43,778 nucleotides of DNA. Source: Nioella sp. MMSF_3534 (GTDB lineage: Bacteria > Pseudomonadota > Alphaproteobacteria > Rhodobacterales > Rhodobacteraceae). Made by a program: the position numbers and the translations under genes. Under the pieces are notes generated by a model. The model saw only the letters and a list, made by a program, of their open reading frames with translations, was not told the DNA's origin and ran no database searches. Of the stretch, positions 24,536-35,016 are shown in pieces (within the stretch, counting starts at the first letter, position 1; the number at the start of each line of letters is the position of its first letter). Where the stretch lies: positions 1 to 43,778 of the forward strand of contig NZ_JASHJX010000040.1 in assembly GCF_030732985.1 (NCBI RefSeq), in the 5' to 3' direction.

Positions 24536-24739
24536 ATGAGTGACACAACCCATCTTGAGGAAACGCTGGCCCACCTGACCCGTCAGGTCGAGGACCTGTC
24601 CGACGTCATCGCCCGGCAGGACCGGGAGATCGCGGTTCTGACCCGCCGGGTCGAGATGCTGATGAACCGCGAGGCGGAGCGCGAGCTGGATCAGGGCGGC
24701 ACGGTGCCGCTGGCCGATCAGAAGCCACCGCACTGGTAG
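24536..24739 (+). CDS. slyX: SlyX family protein
   Basis: A 67-residue SlyX-like protein: a heptad-patterned helix (about residues 5-48, [19 protein letters not shown]) that should form a coiled coil, and the typical C-terminal PPHW. Function of SlyX is poorly known; in enterobacteria it lies next to slyD. The start has AGGAAG close upstream. Monocistronic and divergent from hisS. Confidence 0.85.
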   Translation: MSDTTHLEETLAHLTRQVEDLSDVIARQDREIAVLTRRVEMLMNREAERELDQGGTVPLADQKPPHW

Positions 24740-24758
24740 GGTTTTCGGCCCGTTCAAC

Positions 24759-24787
24759 TTGACGGGTCCGGGGCGGGCTGCCTACCT
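24759..24787 (+). promoter_or_regulatory. Candidate promoter of the polyol-operon regulator
   Basis: TTGACG (24759-24764), a 17-nt spacer and CTACCT (24782-24787). A near-copy of the ACGCGCGT operator (ACGCGCGG, 24806-24813) lies just downstream, which would allow autorepression. Confidence 0.4.
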
Positions 24788-24883
24788 TGAAAGAGCAGAT
24801 ATTTAACGCGCGGTATGTTTGATGCACGTTTTTTGGGTCAGCCGCGTGATGCCCGGCCTGGGTTTGAAGGGAACGACCTGCCA

Positions 24884-25915
24884 ATGAGCGACCGCAAGAT
24901 CAGGAACATGGAAGAGTTCGCCGCCGTCAGCGGCATCTCGCGGCCTACCGTTTCCAAGTATTTCAACGACCCCGACAGCGTGCGCCAGACCACGCGCGCC
25001 CGGATCGAGGCGGCGCTGGAGCAATATGACTACCGCCCCAATGTGTTTGCCATCAACCAGAACCGGCGACTGACCAAGAATCTTGGGATCGTCGTGCCCT
25101 ATCTGGCCGACCCCTTCTTTGCCGAGATTGCCCGCAATATCGAGAACCTGTGTATCGAGGCGGGGTTTCGCCCGATCCTGCTTAGTTCGCATGGCGAACA
25201 ATCGCAGGAAATCGACAATCTCGACAGCCTTCGGTCGCTCAAGCCCGCCGGTGTTCTGCTGGCCCCCCTGGGAAGGGCCTCGGACAAATCCGCCATTGAG
25301 CGGTTTTGCGAGGACGTGCCCACAGTGCTTTTTGACAGCAATATCGAGGGGATGGGCGAGGCTTTTGTCGGGTCCGACAATGCCAGTTTCGTCAATCAAA
25401 CGGTCGATTACCTGATGCGCAGCGGCGAACCGCCCTGTTTTCTGGAAATGCGCACCCCGGCAAACCCGAATGCCAACAAACGCCGTATTGCCTATATCGA
25501 GGCGATGAAGCGTCACAGGCAGGACCCTGTTGTGGTGGGAATGGAAGGTGACGGGTGGGCCTTTGAAGAGATCGGGCGGCAGGGGACGCATGCGGCGATC
25601 GCGGCGGGGGATTTCACCACCAACACCATCCTGTGTTCGAATGACCGGTTGGCCATCGGCGCTCTGTCCGCCTGCTACGAACGGGGGCTGAAGGTCGGGC
25701 GCGGGTCCGATTGCGATCTGCGCGTGGCGTCCCATGACGATCATCCGTTTTCACGCTTTACCTGCCCGGCCCTGACCACGGCGGCCCATGACTATACCGC
25801 CGTTGCGGGGCGCAGCGTGGAAACCCTGTTGGAACTCATCGAAAGCGGCGGGCGTTTCTCGTCCCGGCAGGAGACCCTGTTTCCCGCGCATCTGGTGGTT
25901 CGAGCTTCGGCCTGA
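24884..25915 (+). CDS. LacI-family regulator of the sorbitol/mannitol operon
   Basis: A 343-residue LacI/GalR regulator. The helix-turn-helix (FAAVSGISRPTVSKYF) is near residues 11-26, the hinge YRPNVFAINQNRR follows, and the effector domain contains LGIVVPYLADPFFAEI and a late CSNDRLAIGAL. MSDRKIRN at 24884 is the likely start, with AAGGGA upstream; an in-frame ATG at 24815 would begin upstream of the normal family N-terminus. It lies directly before smoE with operators in between, so it should respond to a polyol or a product such as fructose. Confidence 0.9.
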   Translation: MSDRKIRNMEEFAAVSGISRPTVSKYFNDPDSVRQTTRARIEAALEQYDYRPNVFAINQNRRLTKNLGIVVPYLADPFFAEIARNIENLCIEAGFRPILLSSHGEQSQEIDNLDSLRSLKPAGVLLAPLGRASDKSAIERFCEDVPTVLFDSNIEGMGEAFVGSDNASFVNQTVDYLMRSGEPPCFLEMRTPANPNANKRRIAYIEAMKRHRQDPVVVGMEGDGWAFEEIGRQGTHAAIAAGDFTTNTILCSNDRLAIGALSACYERGLKVGRGSDCDLRVASHDDHPFSRFTCPALTTAAHDYTAVAGRSVETLLELIESGGRFSSRQETLFPAHLVVRASA

Positions 25916-25926
25916 ATGGTCTAAAA

Positions 25927-25958
25927 TTTACGCGCGTAAAAATTATGTTGACGCGCGT
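25927..25958. promoter_or_regulatory. Two LacI-type operators upstream of smoE
   Basis: Site 1 is the perfect 14-bp palindrome TTTACGCGCGTAAA (25927-25940); site 2 has the same 8-bp core ACGCGCGT (25951-25958). Centres are 21 bp apart, two helical turns, so bound dimers would face the same side. Site 2 overlaps a TTGACG (25948-25953) that could be the -35 box; no clear -10 was found. Confidence 0.7.
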
Positions 25959-26008
25959 ATGATTCTTTCGCATGGTGCGGCGCATTACATCCATCAAGGG
26001 AGGACAGG

Positions 26009-27319
26009 ATGTCTTCGAAGACTCTTATTCGCACCACCAGTGCGCTTGCGCTGTGCCTGACTGCATCGGCAGCTCTGGCACAGGACACCACCATCACCAT
26101 CGCGACCGTGAATAACGGCGACATGATCCGCATGCAGGGTTACACGGACCAGTTCACCGAGGCGACCGGCATCGCGGTCGAGTGGGTGACGCTGGAAGAA
26201 AACGTTCTGCGTCAGCGCGTCACCACCGACATCACCACCAATGGTGGGCAGTTCGACATCATGACCATCGGCATGTACGAAACCCCGATCTGGGGCGCCA
26301 ATGGCTGGCTCGTGCCGCTGGATGGCCTGTCGGAAGACTACAACGTCGATGACATCCTGCCCGCCATGCGCGGCGGTCTGAGCCATGAGGGCACGCTCTA
26401 TGCAGCGCCCTTCTATGGCGAAAGCTCCATGGTGATGTACCGCACCGACCTGATGGAGGCAGCTGGCCTCGAAATGCCCGACGCACCGACCTGGGAATTC
26501 ATTCGCGAAGCTGCGGCTGCAATGACCGACCGCGAGAATGACGTCAACGGCATCTGCCTGCGCGGCAAGCCCGGTTGGGGTGAAGGCGGCGCCTTCATCA
26601 CCGCGATGTCCAACTCCTTCGGCGCCCGCTGGTTCGACATGGACTGGAACGCCCAGTTCGACACGCAGCCCTGGCTCGACACGCTGACCTTCTTCGAAGG
26701 CATGATGAGCGAAAGCGGCCCGGCCGGCTATGCCACCAATGGCTTCAACGAAAACCTGTCGCTGTTCCAGCAGGGCCTCTGCGGCATGTGGATCGACGCC
26801 ACCGTTGCGGCGTCCTTCGTGACCAACCCGGAAGATTCGGAAGTTGCAGACTCCGTCGGTTTTGCCCTTGCCCCCGACAACGGTCTGGGTGTGCGGTCCA
26901 ACTGGTTGTGGGCCTGGGCCCTTGCCATTCCCGCAGGCACACAGCAGGCGGATGCCGCGCTGCAGTTCATCGAGTGGGCCACCTCTGCCGACTACATCGA
27001 GCTGGTCGCCGAGAACGAAGGATGGGCCAACGTCCCGCCGGGTGCACGGACCTCTCTCTACGAGAATCCCGACTACATCTCGGTTCCCTTCGCGCAGATG
27101 ACGCTGGACTCGATCCTGTCGGCTGATCCGAACAACTCCACCGTTGAACCGAGCCCCTATGTCGGCATCCAGTTCGCGGCCATTCCGGAGTTTGCAGGCA
27201 TCGCCTCCGAGGTAAGCCAGGAGTTCTCGGCCTTCTATGCCGGTCAACAGACCGTAGAAGAGGCCCTGGCGAACGCTCAGGCGATCACCTCTGAAGCCAT
27301 GGAAGCTGCGGGCTACTAA
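26009..27319 (+). CDS. smoE: Polyol ABC transporter substrate-binding protein
   Basis: A 436-residue periplasmic binding protein with a signal peptide ending ALA (about residues 1-24). The mature part is a family 1-type solute-binding fold: TITIATVNNGDMIRMQGYTDQF at the start, PFYGESSMVMYRTDLMEAAGL, and a late NWLWAWALAIPAGTQQ. The order smoE-smoF-smoG-smoK-smoS-mtlK matches the Rhodobacter sorbitol/mannitol operon. It should bind D-sorbitol, D-mannitol or D-arabitol and deliver them to SmoFG. A strong hairpin after the stop may keep its mRNA in excess over the permease genes. Confidence 0.9.
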   Translation: MSSKTLIRTTSALALCLTASAALAQDTTITIATVNNGDMIRMQGYTDQFTEATGIAVEWVTLEENVLRQRVTTDITTNGGQFDIMTIGMYETPIWGANGWLVPLDGLSEDYNVDDILPAMRGGLSHEGTLYAAPFYGESSMVMYRTDLMEAAGLEMPDAPTWEFIREAAAAMTDRENDVNGICLRGKPGWGEGGAFITAMSNSFGARWFDMDWNAQFDTQPWLDTLTFFEGMMSESGPAGYATNGFNENLSLFQQGLCGMWIDATVAASFVTNPEDSEVADSVGFALAPDNGLGVRSNWLWAWALAIPAGTQQADAALQFIEWATSADYIELVAENEGWANVPPGARTSLYENPDYISVPFAQMTLDSILSADPNNSTVEPSPYVGIQFAAIPEFAGIASEVSQEFSAFYAGQQTVEEALANAQAITSEAMEAAGY

Positions 27320-27337
27320 GGCCGGTTTCTTCCTCCC

Positions 27338-27362
27338 GGGGGGCGGCCCTCATCCGCCCCCC
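27338..27362 (+). terminator. Intercistronic hairpin between smoE and smoF
   Basis: A perfect 9-bp GC-only stem (GGGGGGCGG/CCGCCCCCC) with a 7-nt loop and no T-run after it. In binding-protein operons such stems usually stabilise the upstream message or attenuate read-through rather than end it. Confidence 0.65.
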
Positions 27363-27470
27363 ACCCAATTCTCTCCTGTCTCGCCGGTGCCTCTGTTGCC
27401 CGGCCCCCATTCCCCTTGCCATTCTGCCTTGGACGCGTTGAACGCGCCGACAGAAAGAGAGGATCCCGTC

Positions 27471-28337
27471 ATGGCTACCCAGCATTCCCGCTCCGCCGCG
27501 CGCTTCATGATGGCACCAGCGGTCTTTCTGCTTCTCGTCTGGATGCTTGTCCCGTTGTCGATGACGCTCTGGTTCTCCTTCCGGCGCTTCCTCCCGCTTC
27601 GTGGCGGCGATCAGGGATTTGTCTGGTTCGAGAACTATTCCCGCTTCATCTCGTCCAGTGCGTTCTGGCCATCGGTTCAGACAACGCTGATCATCGTTGG
27701 CGGCATCCTGCTGATCTCGGTCGTCTTCGGCATCCTTCTGGCGCTGCTGCTGGATCAGCCGATGTGGGGGCAAGGCGTCGTGCGCATCCTTGTCATCGCG
27801 CCCTTTTTCGTCATGCCGACCGTGTCTGCCCTGGTGTGGAAGAACATGTTCATGGATCCGACGAATGGCCTGTTCGCCCATCTTTGGCGCGCCTTCGGGG
27901 CCGATCCGGTGGTGTGGCTCAGCGATGCACCGCTGTTTTCCATCATCCTGATCGTGTCCTGGCAGTGGCTGCCCTTCGCGACGCTGATCCTGCTGACCGC
28001 CATCCAGTCGCTCGATAGCGAGCAACTGGAGGCAGCGGAAATGGATGGTGCCGGGCACCTGTCGCGGTTCGGCTACATCATCCTGCCGCATATGAGCCGC
28101 GCCATCACCATCGTCATCCTGATCCAGACGATCTTCCTTCTGTCGATCTTCGCGGAAATCTTCGTGACCACGGGCGGTGCCTTCGGCTCGCGGACCCTGA
28201 CCTACCTGATCTACCAGCGTGTGCTGGAAAGCCAGAATGTGGGTCTCGGCAGTGCCGGTGGCGTTTACGCCATCATCCTCGCCAATATCGTTGCGCTCTT
28301 CCTGATGCGCATCGTCGGCAAGAACCTGGACGCCTGA
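27471..28337 (+). CDS. smoF: Polyol ABC transporter permease, first subunit
   Basis: A 288-residue inner-membrane permease of the MalF type with about six membrane segments. The EAA loop that contacts the ATPase is at LEAAEMDGAGHLSRFGYIILP, near residues 190-210. ATG 27471 has AGAGAGGA upstream and is chosen over an in-frame start in the smoE-smoF gap. It pairs with SmoG to form the channel for sorbitol or mannitol. Confidence 0.92.
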   Translation: MATQHSRSAARFMMAPAVFLLLVWMLVPLSMTLWFSFRRFLPLRGGDQGFVWFENYSRFISSSAFWPSVQTTLIIVGGILLISVVFGILLALLLDQPMWGQGVVRILVIAPFFVMPTVSALVWKNMFMDPTNGLFAHLWRAFGADPVVWLSDAPLFSIILIVSWQWLPFATLILLTAIQSLDSEQLEAAEMDGAGHLSRFGYIILPHMSRAITIVILIQTIFLLSIFAEIFVTTGGAFGSRTLTYLIYQRVLESQNVGLGSAGGVYAIILANIVALFLMRIVGKNLDA

Positions 28338-28350
28338 GGAGGACCTGACC

Positions 28351-29181
28351 ATGGCACGTGCCGTTTCCAACCCGCGCAAGGCGCTCAATACCGCAATCGC
28401 CTGGGGCATCGGTCTGCTGATCTTCTTCCCGATCCTGTGGACCATCCTGACCAGCTTCAAGACCGAGGCCGAGGCCATCGCGAACCCGCCGGTCTTCCTG
28501 GCCTTCGACTGGACGCTGGAAAACTATTCCGTCGTGCAGGAGCGGTCGAACTACATGCGCTTCCTGTGGAACTCTGTCTTCATTGCGGGGGGCTCCACGC
28601 TGCTTGGTGTCATCATCGCGGTGCCAGCCGCCTGGTCCATGGCCTTCGTTCCGTCGAAGCGGACCAAGGACATCCTTCTGTGGATGCTGTCGACCAAGAT
28701 GCTGCCTGCTGTCGGCGTGCTTTACCCCATCTACCTGCTGTGCATTCAACTGGGGGTTCTGGACAACCGCTATGCCCTGGTGGTGATCCTGATGCTGATC
28801 AACCTGCCGATCATCGTGTGGATGCTCTACACCTACTTCAAGGAAATCCCCGGCGAGATCCTGGAAGCGGCGCGGATGGACGGTGCGGGGCTGAAAGAGG
28901 AAATCCTTTATGTCCTGACGCCCATGGCGGTGCCGGGCATCGCCTCCACCCTGCTGTTGAACTTCATCCTGGCCTGGAACGAAGCCTTCTGGACGCTGAA
29001 CCTGACCGCCGTCGATGCCGCGCCTCTGACCGCCTTCATCGCCAGCTATTCCAGCCCCGAGGGCCTGTTCTTCGCCAAGCTCAGCGCAGCTTCGACCATG
29101 GCCATCGCCCCGATCCTCATCCTTGGCTGGTTCAGCCAGAAACAACTTGTCCGTGGCCTGACCTTCGGCGCCGTCAAATAA
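28351..29181 (+). CDS. smoG: Polyol ABC transporter permease, second subunit
   Basis: A 276-residue MalG-type permease with about six membrane segments. The EAA loop is ILEAARMDGAGLKEEILYVL, near residues 170-189. The ribosome site is GAGGA, 13 nt after the smoF stop. Partner of SmoF in the inner membrane. Confidence 0.92.
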   Translation: MARAVSNPRKALNTAIAWGIGLLIFFPILWTILTSFKTEAEAIANPPVFLAFDWTLENYSVVQERSNYMRFLWNSVFIAGGSTLLGVIIAVPAAWSMAFVPSKRTKDILLWMLSTKMLPAVGVLYPIYLLCIQLGVLDNRYALVVILMLINLPIIVWMLYTYFKEIPGEILEAARMDGAGLKEEILYVLTPMAVPGIASTLLLNFILAWNEAFWTLNLTAVDAAPLTAFIASYSSPEGLFFAKLSAASTMAIAPILILGWFSQKQLVRGLTFGAVK

Positions 29182-29193
29182 GGAACCAAGAAC

Positions 29194-30194
<1,001 letters not shown>

Positions 30195-30198
<4 letters not shown>

Positions 30199-30968
30199 AA
30201 CGGCTGGCGGGAAAATCGGCCCTGATCACGGGGGGCGCTCGGGGGATCGGCCTTGCCTTCGCCGAAGCCTATGTCGCGGAAGGTGCGCGGGTTGCGATTG
30301 CCGATATCGACATCGCGCGCGCCCGCGCCGCGGCGGCCGATCTTGGCGCGGCGGCGATTGCCGTGGAGATGGACGTGACCCGGCAGGACAGCATCGACAC
30401 GGCCGTAGCGGAAACCGTGGAAAGGCTCGGCCAGATCGACATCCTGATCAACAACGCCGCGATCTTTTCCGCCGCCCCGATCGTCGAGATCACCCGCGAA
30501 GACTTCGACCGGGTGTTCAAGATCAATGTCTCCGGTGCGCTTTTCACGATGCAGGCGGTTGCCAAGCACATGATAGAGCGCGGGCAGGGTGGCAAGATCA
30601 TCAACATGGCCAGCCAGGCGGGCCGCCGGGGCGAAGCCCTCGTCGCGGTCTATTGCGCCTCGAAGGCCGCGGTCATCAGCCTGACCCAGTCGGCGGGGCT
30701 GAACCTGATCCGTCACGGGATCAACGTGAACGCCATCGCGCCCGGCGTTGTGGACGGGGAGCACTGGGACGGCGTCGACGCCTTCTTCGCCAAATACGAA
30801 AACAAGGCCCCCGGACAGAAGAAGCGCGAGGTCGGCGAAGCCGTTCCCTTCGGCCGCATGGGCACTGCACAGGATCTGACCGGCATGGCCGTTTTTCTGG
30901 CCTCGCCCGAGGCCGATTATATCGTCGCCCAGACATACAATGTCGACGGCGGCAACTGGATGAGCTGA
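30195..30968 (+). CDS. smoS: Sorbitol dehydrogenase (SDR type)
   Basis: A 257-residue classical SDR. The cofactor motif TGGARGIG is at 12-19; catalytic Asn111, Ser140, Tyr153 and Lys157 match the numbering I recall for Rhodobacter sorbitol dehydrogenase. It oxidises D-sorbitol to D-fructose (and galactitol to tagatose) with NAD. Coupled to smoK upstream; 12 nt from mtlK downstream. Confidence 0.92.
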
Positions 30969-30980
30969 GGGAGACCGGCC

Positions 30981-32474
30981 ATGGCCAGCGCCGTGCACAA
31001 GACATTCTCGGATCTGCTCTCCCTGTCGAATGCCACTCTGGCGGCTTTGCCCGCAGAGGTGCGGCGCCCTGGCTATGACCGGTCTGGCCTGACCGCCGGC
31101 ATTGTCCATATCGGCGTGGGCAATTTTCATCGTGCGCATCAAGCCTGGTATCTGAGCCGGCTGATGGAGATGGGGCTGGCGAAGGACTGGGCCATCCTTG
31201 GGGCCGGGGTCCGGCCCTATGATGCCGCCATGCGCGACAAGCTGCTGGCGCAGGATTGCCTGACAACCCTGATCGAGCTGGACGCCGATCACCGGGCGGC
31301 AGAGGTCATCGGCTCGATGATCGACTATGTGCCGGTTGCCGAAGGTCACGGCCCGTTGATTGCGGCGATGGCCGATCCCGCCATTCGCATCGTTGCGATG
31401 ACCGTGACGGAGGGGGGGTATTTTCAGTTGGGTGGAGCGCTGGATATCGCTCACCCCGAGATCGTCCATGATGCGGCGAATCCCGACCGGCCCGGCACCG
31501 TGTTTGGCGCGATCATCGCGGCGCTGCGGCTGCGGCGGGAAAGGGGGGACGGACCCGTCACGCTGCTGAGCTGTGACAACCTGCAGGGCAATGGCGCGAT
31601 CCTGCGGGGCGTTGTCATCGGGTTGGCGCGCCTTTCCGACCCTGCGCTGGCCGACTGGATCGAAGACAGCTGTAGTTTCCCCAATTCCATGGTGGATTGC
31701 ATCGTGCCCGCGACCGGCGAACGCGAGCTGGATTTCGCGCGGGCCTTCGGGGTGAACGACGCCGCGCCCGTCTCGCATGAGGCGTTCCGGCAGTGGGTGA
31801 TAGAGGATGATTTCTGCGCAGGTCGTCCGCCGCTGGAGAAGGTCGGAGTAACCTTTTCGGCTTCGGTTCACGACTACGAGATGATGAAGCTGCGTCTTCT
31901 GAACGCGGGGCATCAGATGGTGGCGAATGCGGGGGCTTTGCTGGGTCTGGAAACGATTGCCGAGGCGACGACGCACCCGGCCGTCGGGGCGTTCCTGCAC
32001 AAGGTGTTGAGCGAAGAGGTCGCGCCGCATGTCCCCTCGGTGGCAGAGTTCACGCCGGACCAGTACATTACGCTGATCAAGCGGCGCTTTTCCAACCCGT
32101 CCATCGTCGACACCACGCGGCGGGTGGCGTTCGACGGCTCCAGCAGGCATCCCGGTTTCGTGCTGCCCTCGCTGCGCGATGCCCTGTTGTCGGACGGCGG
32201 GTTTTCCGGGCTTGCCCTGACCGAAGCGCTATGGGCGCGCTATTGTCTGGGAACGACCGAAGCCGGGGAGGCCATCGCCGCAAACGACCCGCAATGGGAC
32301 CGGCTGACGAAACGCGCCAGAGAGGCCATGAACCGCCCTCAAGCATGGCTGGAGATGTCGGCAATCTATGGCGATCTTTCGCAGGACCCACGATTTGCAG
32401 CCGCTTTCGCGGACTGGATGGGCGTCCTTGCCCAAGACGGGGTAGAGGCCGCGATTGCGCTATATGTCGGCTAG
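30981..32474 (+). CDS. mtlK: Mannitol 2-dehydrogenase
   Basis: A 497-residue polyol-specific long-chain dehydrogenase/reductase. The N-terminal IVHIGVGNFHRAHQ is at 41-54; the catalytic region MMKLRLLNAGHQ gives Lys303, Asn308 and His311. It oxidises D-mannitol to D-fructose with NAD. Last gene of the smo operon; a fructokinase must be elsewhere. Its TAG stop shares the palindrome CTAG (32471-32474) with the stop of the convergent desaturase gene. Confidence 0.94.
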   Translation: MASAVHKTFSDLLSLSNATLAALPAEVRRPGYDRSGLTAGIVHIGVGNFHRAHQAWYLSRLMEMGLAKDWAILGAGVRPYDAAMRDKLLAQDCLTTLIELDADHRAAEVIGSMIDYVPVAEGHGPLIAAMADPAIRIVAMTVTEGGYFQLGGALDIAHPEIVHDAANPDRPGTVFGAIIAALRLRRERGDGPVTLLSCDNLQGNGAILRGVVIGLARLSDPALADWIEDSCSFPNSMVDCIVPATGERELDFARAFGVNDAAPVSHEAFRQWVIEDDFCAGRPPLEKVGVTFSASVHDYEMMKLRLLNAGHQMVANAGALLGLETIAEATTHPAVGAFLHKVLSEEVAPHVPSVAEFTPDQYITLIKRRFSNPSIVDTTRRVAFDGSSRHPGFVLPSLRDALLSDGGFSGLALTEALWARYCLGTTEAGEAIAANDPQWDRLTKRAREAMNRPQAWLEMSAIYGDLSQDPRFAAAFADWMGVLAQDGVEAAIALYVG

Positions 32475-33466
32475 CCCGTCATCCGTTGCATCAACCCGCT
32501 GAACGCCCGCCGTTCATTCGGGAAGGGAACCAGGCGTCCCTGATCCTCGTCCCACAGCTTCAGGGTGAAACTGCGGATCGCCTCTGGCCAGTTGATCGTC
32601 GGCAGGTCGAACTGGTCGCGGATGGCCCTGTGGCATTTGCGCAGCCTGTAGCTGGGGATATTGGCGTTGAAATGGTGGATGTCGTGATAGGCGATATTGC
32701 CGGTCGCAAGATCGAACCACCAGCCGAGGTCCAGCGCCGATGACCCCTGCAGCGCCGCCTGATCGTGGCGCAGGTCGGGGCGGCGGTCCCAGTAGGTGTC
32801 CTCGAAATTGTGCTGAAGATAGACGAGGAACACGCCCGAACAGGCTGCCACGAAGACGGTGGCCAGATAGACCATCAGCGCAGGCACACCGCCAAGCCAG
32901 TAGAGCAGCGCGATCCAGCCGAGCAACAGCGCGTCATGCATCAGCACCCCGGCGGCACCTACCCTCAAAGTGTTCTTGGGCCAGCGATAGCGCAGGGCAT
33001 AGACGAAGACGCCGCCGATGGGGATCAGGATCAGCGGGTTGCGGTACAGCCGGTAGAACAGGCGCGTTTTCCAGTCGGCCTCGTTCCATTCGCGCAGGGT
33101 CATGGTGTGGATCTCGCCCGACCGGCGTTCTTCCAGATCTCCAAGGAATTTGTGGTGTTCGTTGTGATTGTACTGCATCGCCCTGTAGGGGGTCAGCGTG
33201 AAGGTCGACAGGCCGTAACCGGCCCAATCGTTCATCCACCGCTTGGAAAACAGCGAACTGTGCCCGCAATCATGTTGCAGCACATAAAGCCTGACACCCG
33301 ACAGCGCGTTGATGACCACCAGAGGGGCCACCAGATACCAGGCATCGTAGAAATGGACGGCAAGGTAGAGCGTCAGGAAATAGACGGCGAATGTGCCGAA
33401 ATAACTGGCCGAGGCAAGCGCGTCGCTGCGCTCGCAATAGGCGCGGGTGACTTCTCGTATCGACAT
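32471..33466 (-). CDS. Membrane fatty acid desaturase
   Basis: A 331-residue membrane protein with the three histidine boxes of the desaturase superfamily: HDCGH (65-69), HNEHH (101-105) and HDIHH (261-265), separated by hydrophobic segments. It binds a di-iron centre and adds a double bond to an acyl chain, or hydroxylates a related lipid, in the inner membrane. It has no co-directional neighbour close by. Substrate (fatty acid or other lipid) is not decidable from sequence. Confidence 0.88.
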   Translation of the reverse strand: MSIREVTRAYCERSDALASASYFGTFAVYFLTLYLAVHFYDAWYLVAPLVVINALSGVRLYVLQHDCGHSSLFSKRWMNDWAGYGLSTFTLTPYRAMQYNHNEHHKFLGDLEERRSGEIHTMTLREWNEADWKTRLFYRLYRNPLILIPIGGVFVYALRYRWPKNTLRVGAAGVLMHDALLLGWIALLYWLGGVPALMVYLATVFVAACSGVFLVYLQHNFEDTYWDRRPDLRHDQAALQGSSALDLGWWFDLATGNIAYHDIHHFNANIPSYRLRKCHRAIRDQFDLPTINWPEAIRSFTLKLWDEDQGRLVPFPNERRAFSGLMQRMTG

Positions 33467-33576
33467 TGAACCGGTCTCTTGTTCTGTCTCGCACGAGGTG
33501 CCGGTCTGGCCCGGTCCCTCGCATCAGGAAGATGTGGTCGTCGCGTAGCCATTTCAAATTTTGGTGACAGGAATTT

Positions 33577-33592
33577 AACGGAAAAATCCGTT
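33577..33592 (-). terminator. Weak hairpin after the second MFS gene
   Basis: AACGGA/TCCGTT stem of 6 bp with a 4-nt loop, followed on the minus strand by AAATT, 30 nt past the stop at 33622. Possible terminator. The rest of the 155-nt gap up to the desaturase start at 33466 shows nothing clear. Confidence 0.3.
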
Positions 33593-33621
33593 CTGGTCGA
33601 CTCCCGCCCCGCCGGTCGGCA

Positions 33622-34899
33622 TCAGGCCGCCACCGGTGCCGCGCGGCGGGGCCGGGATTGCAGCAGGATCAGCGCCATGATTCCGATGTTCAGAACGTTG
33701 AAGGCGATGCCGTTGATGAAAGCCCATTGATAGCTGCCGGTCACGTCATAGATCCAGCCCGACATCCAGCCGCCGATGGCCATGCCCGCGATGGTAGACA
33801 TCATCACCAGACCCACCCGCGCGCCGGCCTCTCTCGGGGGCAGGTATTCGCGCACGATGATGGCGTAGCTCGGCACGATGCCCCCCTGGCTGAGCCCGAA
33901 GACGAGGCTGACGAGATAGAGCGATGTGAGCCCCGTCGTCGGCAGATATAGGAACAACGCGATACATTGCAGGGCAGAGCCGATAAGCAGCGTCGTCACG
34001 CCTCCCAGCCAGTCGGCCAGCGCGCCTGAAACCAGCCGCGAGGCCACTCCGCCAAACAGCATCAGAGACAGCATCTCGGCCCCGATGGCCGGCCCGTAGC
34101 CAAGATCGGTACAGAAAGCCACGATATGGACCTGTGGCATCGACATGGCGACGCAGCAGCCGATGCCCGCAATGGCCAGCAGCATGGTCAGGGTCCGGGG
34201 CGAAAAGCTGACCGAGCGGGCGCGCAGGGCGGCGGAGGCTTCGGCCTCCACGCGCGCGGCCTCGGGCACGCGGGCGCGCAGCAGCAGCGACAGGGGGACC
34301 ATCACCAGCAGCGTGACCACCGCCAGCACCAGATAGGCCGTGCGCCATCCCTGGGTGGCGAGGATATCGGCCAGGATCAGCGGCCAGATCGCACCGGAAA
34401 GATAGTTGGACGAGGCCGCGATGGCCACCGCAATGCCCCTTCGGCGCAGGAACCAGTGCGACACGTCGGCGATAAGCGGCCCGAAACAGGTTGCGGTTCC
34501 GAAGCCGATCAGCAATTGCAGGGCCGTCAAGGTCGCGATGTTGGGCGCCATGGCCGCCCCGGCGAAACCAAGGGCGATCAGACCGGCAGCGGCAATCATC
34601 GAGACGGTGATCCCCCACCGGTCCACGGCCCGCCCGATGAAGTAATTGCCAAGCGCAAAGCCCACCATTGTCAGCGTATAGGGCAGGGACGCATCGCCCC
34701 GGTCCACGTTGAACTCTGCCTGCACGGCGGGAAGGATGACGATGATTGCCCACATGCCGACATTGCCCACCAGTCCGATGGTCAGGGAAATCGCAAGGCG
34801 CATCCATGAAGCGCGCGAGTCGAGGGCGGAGGCAGGTGTCATGTCGGGGACGTTAGGGGCGGTTTCGGCGATTGGGAAGTGGAACGTTGCGATTGACAT
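33622..34899 (-). CDS. MFS transporter (oxalate/formate-antiporter-like)
   Basis: A 425-residue carrier with about 12 membrane segments. The MFS loop 2-3 motif is seen as GNYFIGRAVDRWG, and a matching GRxxxR-type loop follows the eighth segment (SGALADWLGG). General shape resembles the monocarboxylate or oxalate/formate group, so an organic acid is a reasonable guess. ATG 34899 is used; ATG 34842 (MTPASA) is an alternative, and neither has a good ribosome site. Monocistronic, divergent from msrA. Confidence 0.8.
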   Translation of the reverse strand: MSIATFHFPIAETAPNVPDMTPASALDSRASWMRLAISLTIGLVGNVGMWAIIVILPAVQAEFNVDRGDASLPYTLTMVGFALGNYFIGRAVDRWGITVSMIAAAGLIALGFAGAAMAPNIATLTALQLLIGFGTATCFGPLIADVSHWFLRRRGIAVAIAASSNYLSGAIWPLILADILATQGWRTAYLVLAVVTLLVMVPLSLLLRARVPEAARVEAEASAALRARSVSFSPRTLTMLLAIAGIGCCVAMSMPQVHIVAFCTDLGYGPAIGAEMLSLMLFGGVASRLVSGALADWLGGVTTLLIGSALQCIALFLYLPTTGLTSLYLVSLVFGLSQGGIVPSYAIIVREYLPPREAGARVGLVMMSTIAGMAIGGWMSGWIYDVTGSYQWAFINGIAFNVLNIGIMALILLQSRPRRAAPVAA

Positions 34900-35016
34900 G
34901 ATCTCTTGATCGCGCTGTCGTGATCTTTATCGAGAGGCGGCCGCTCTGGTCGCGGGGTGGCTTGCGCCCCATCTATGGACGGGTGCAAGATGCCGGAAGC
35001 GAAAGGGAGACGCGCG

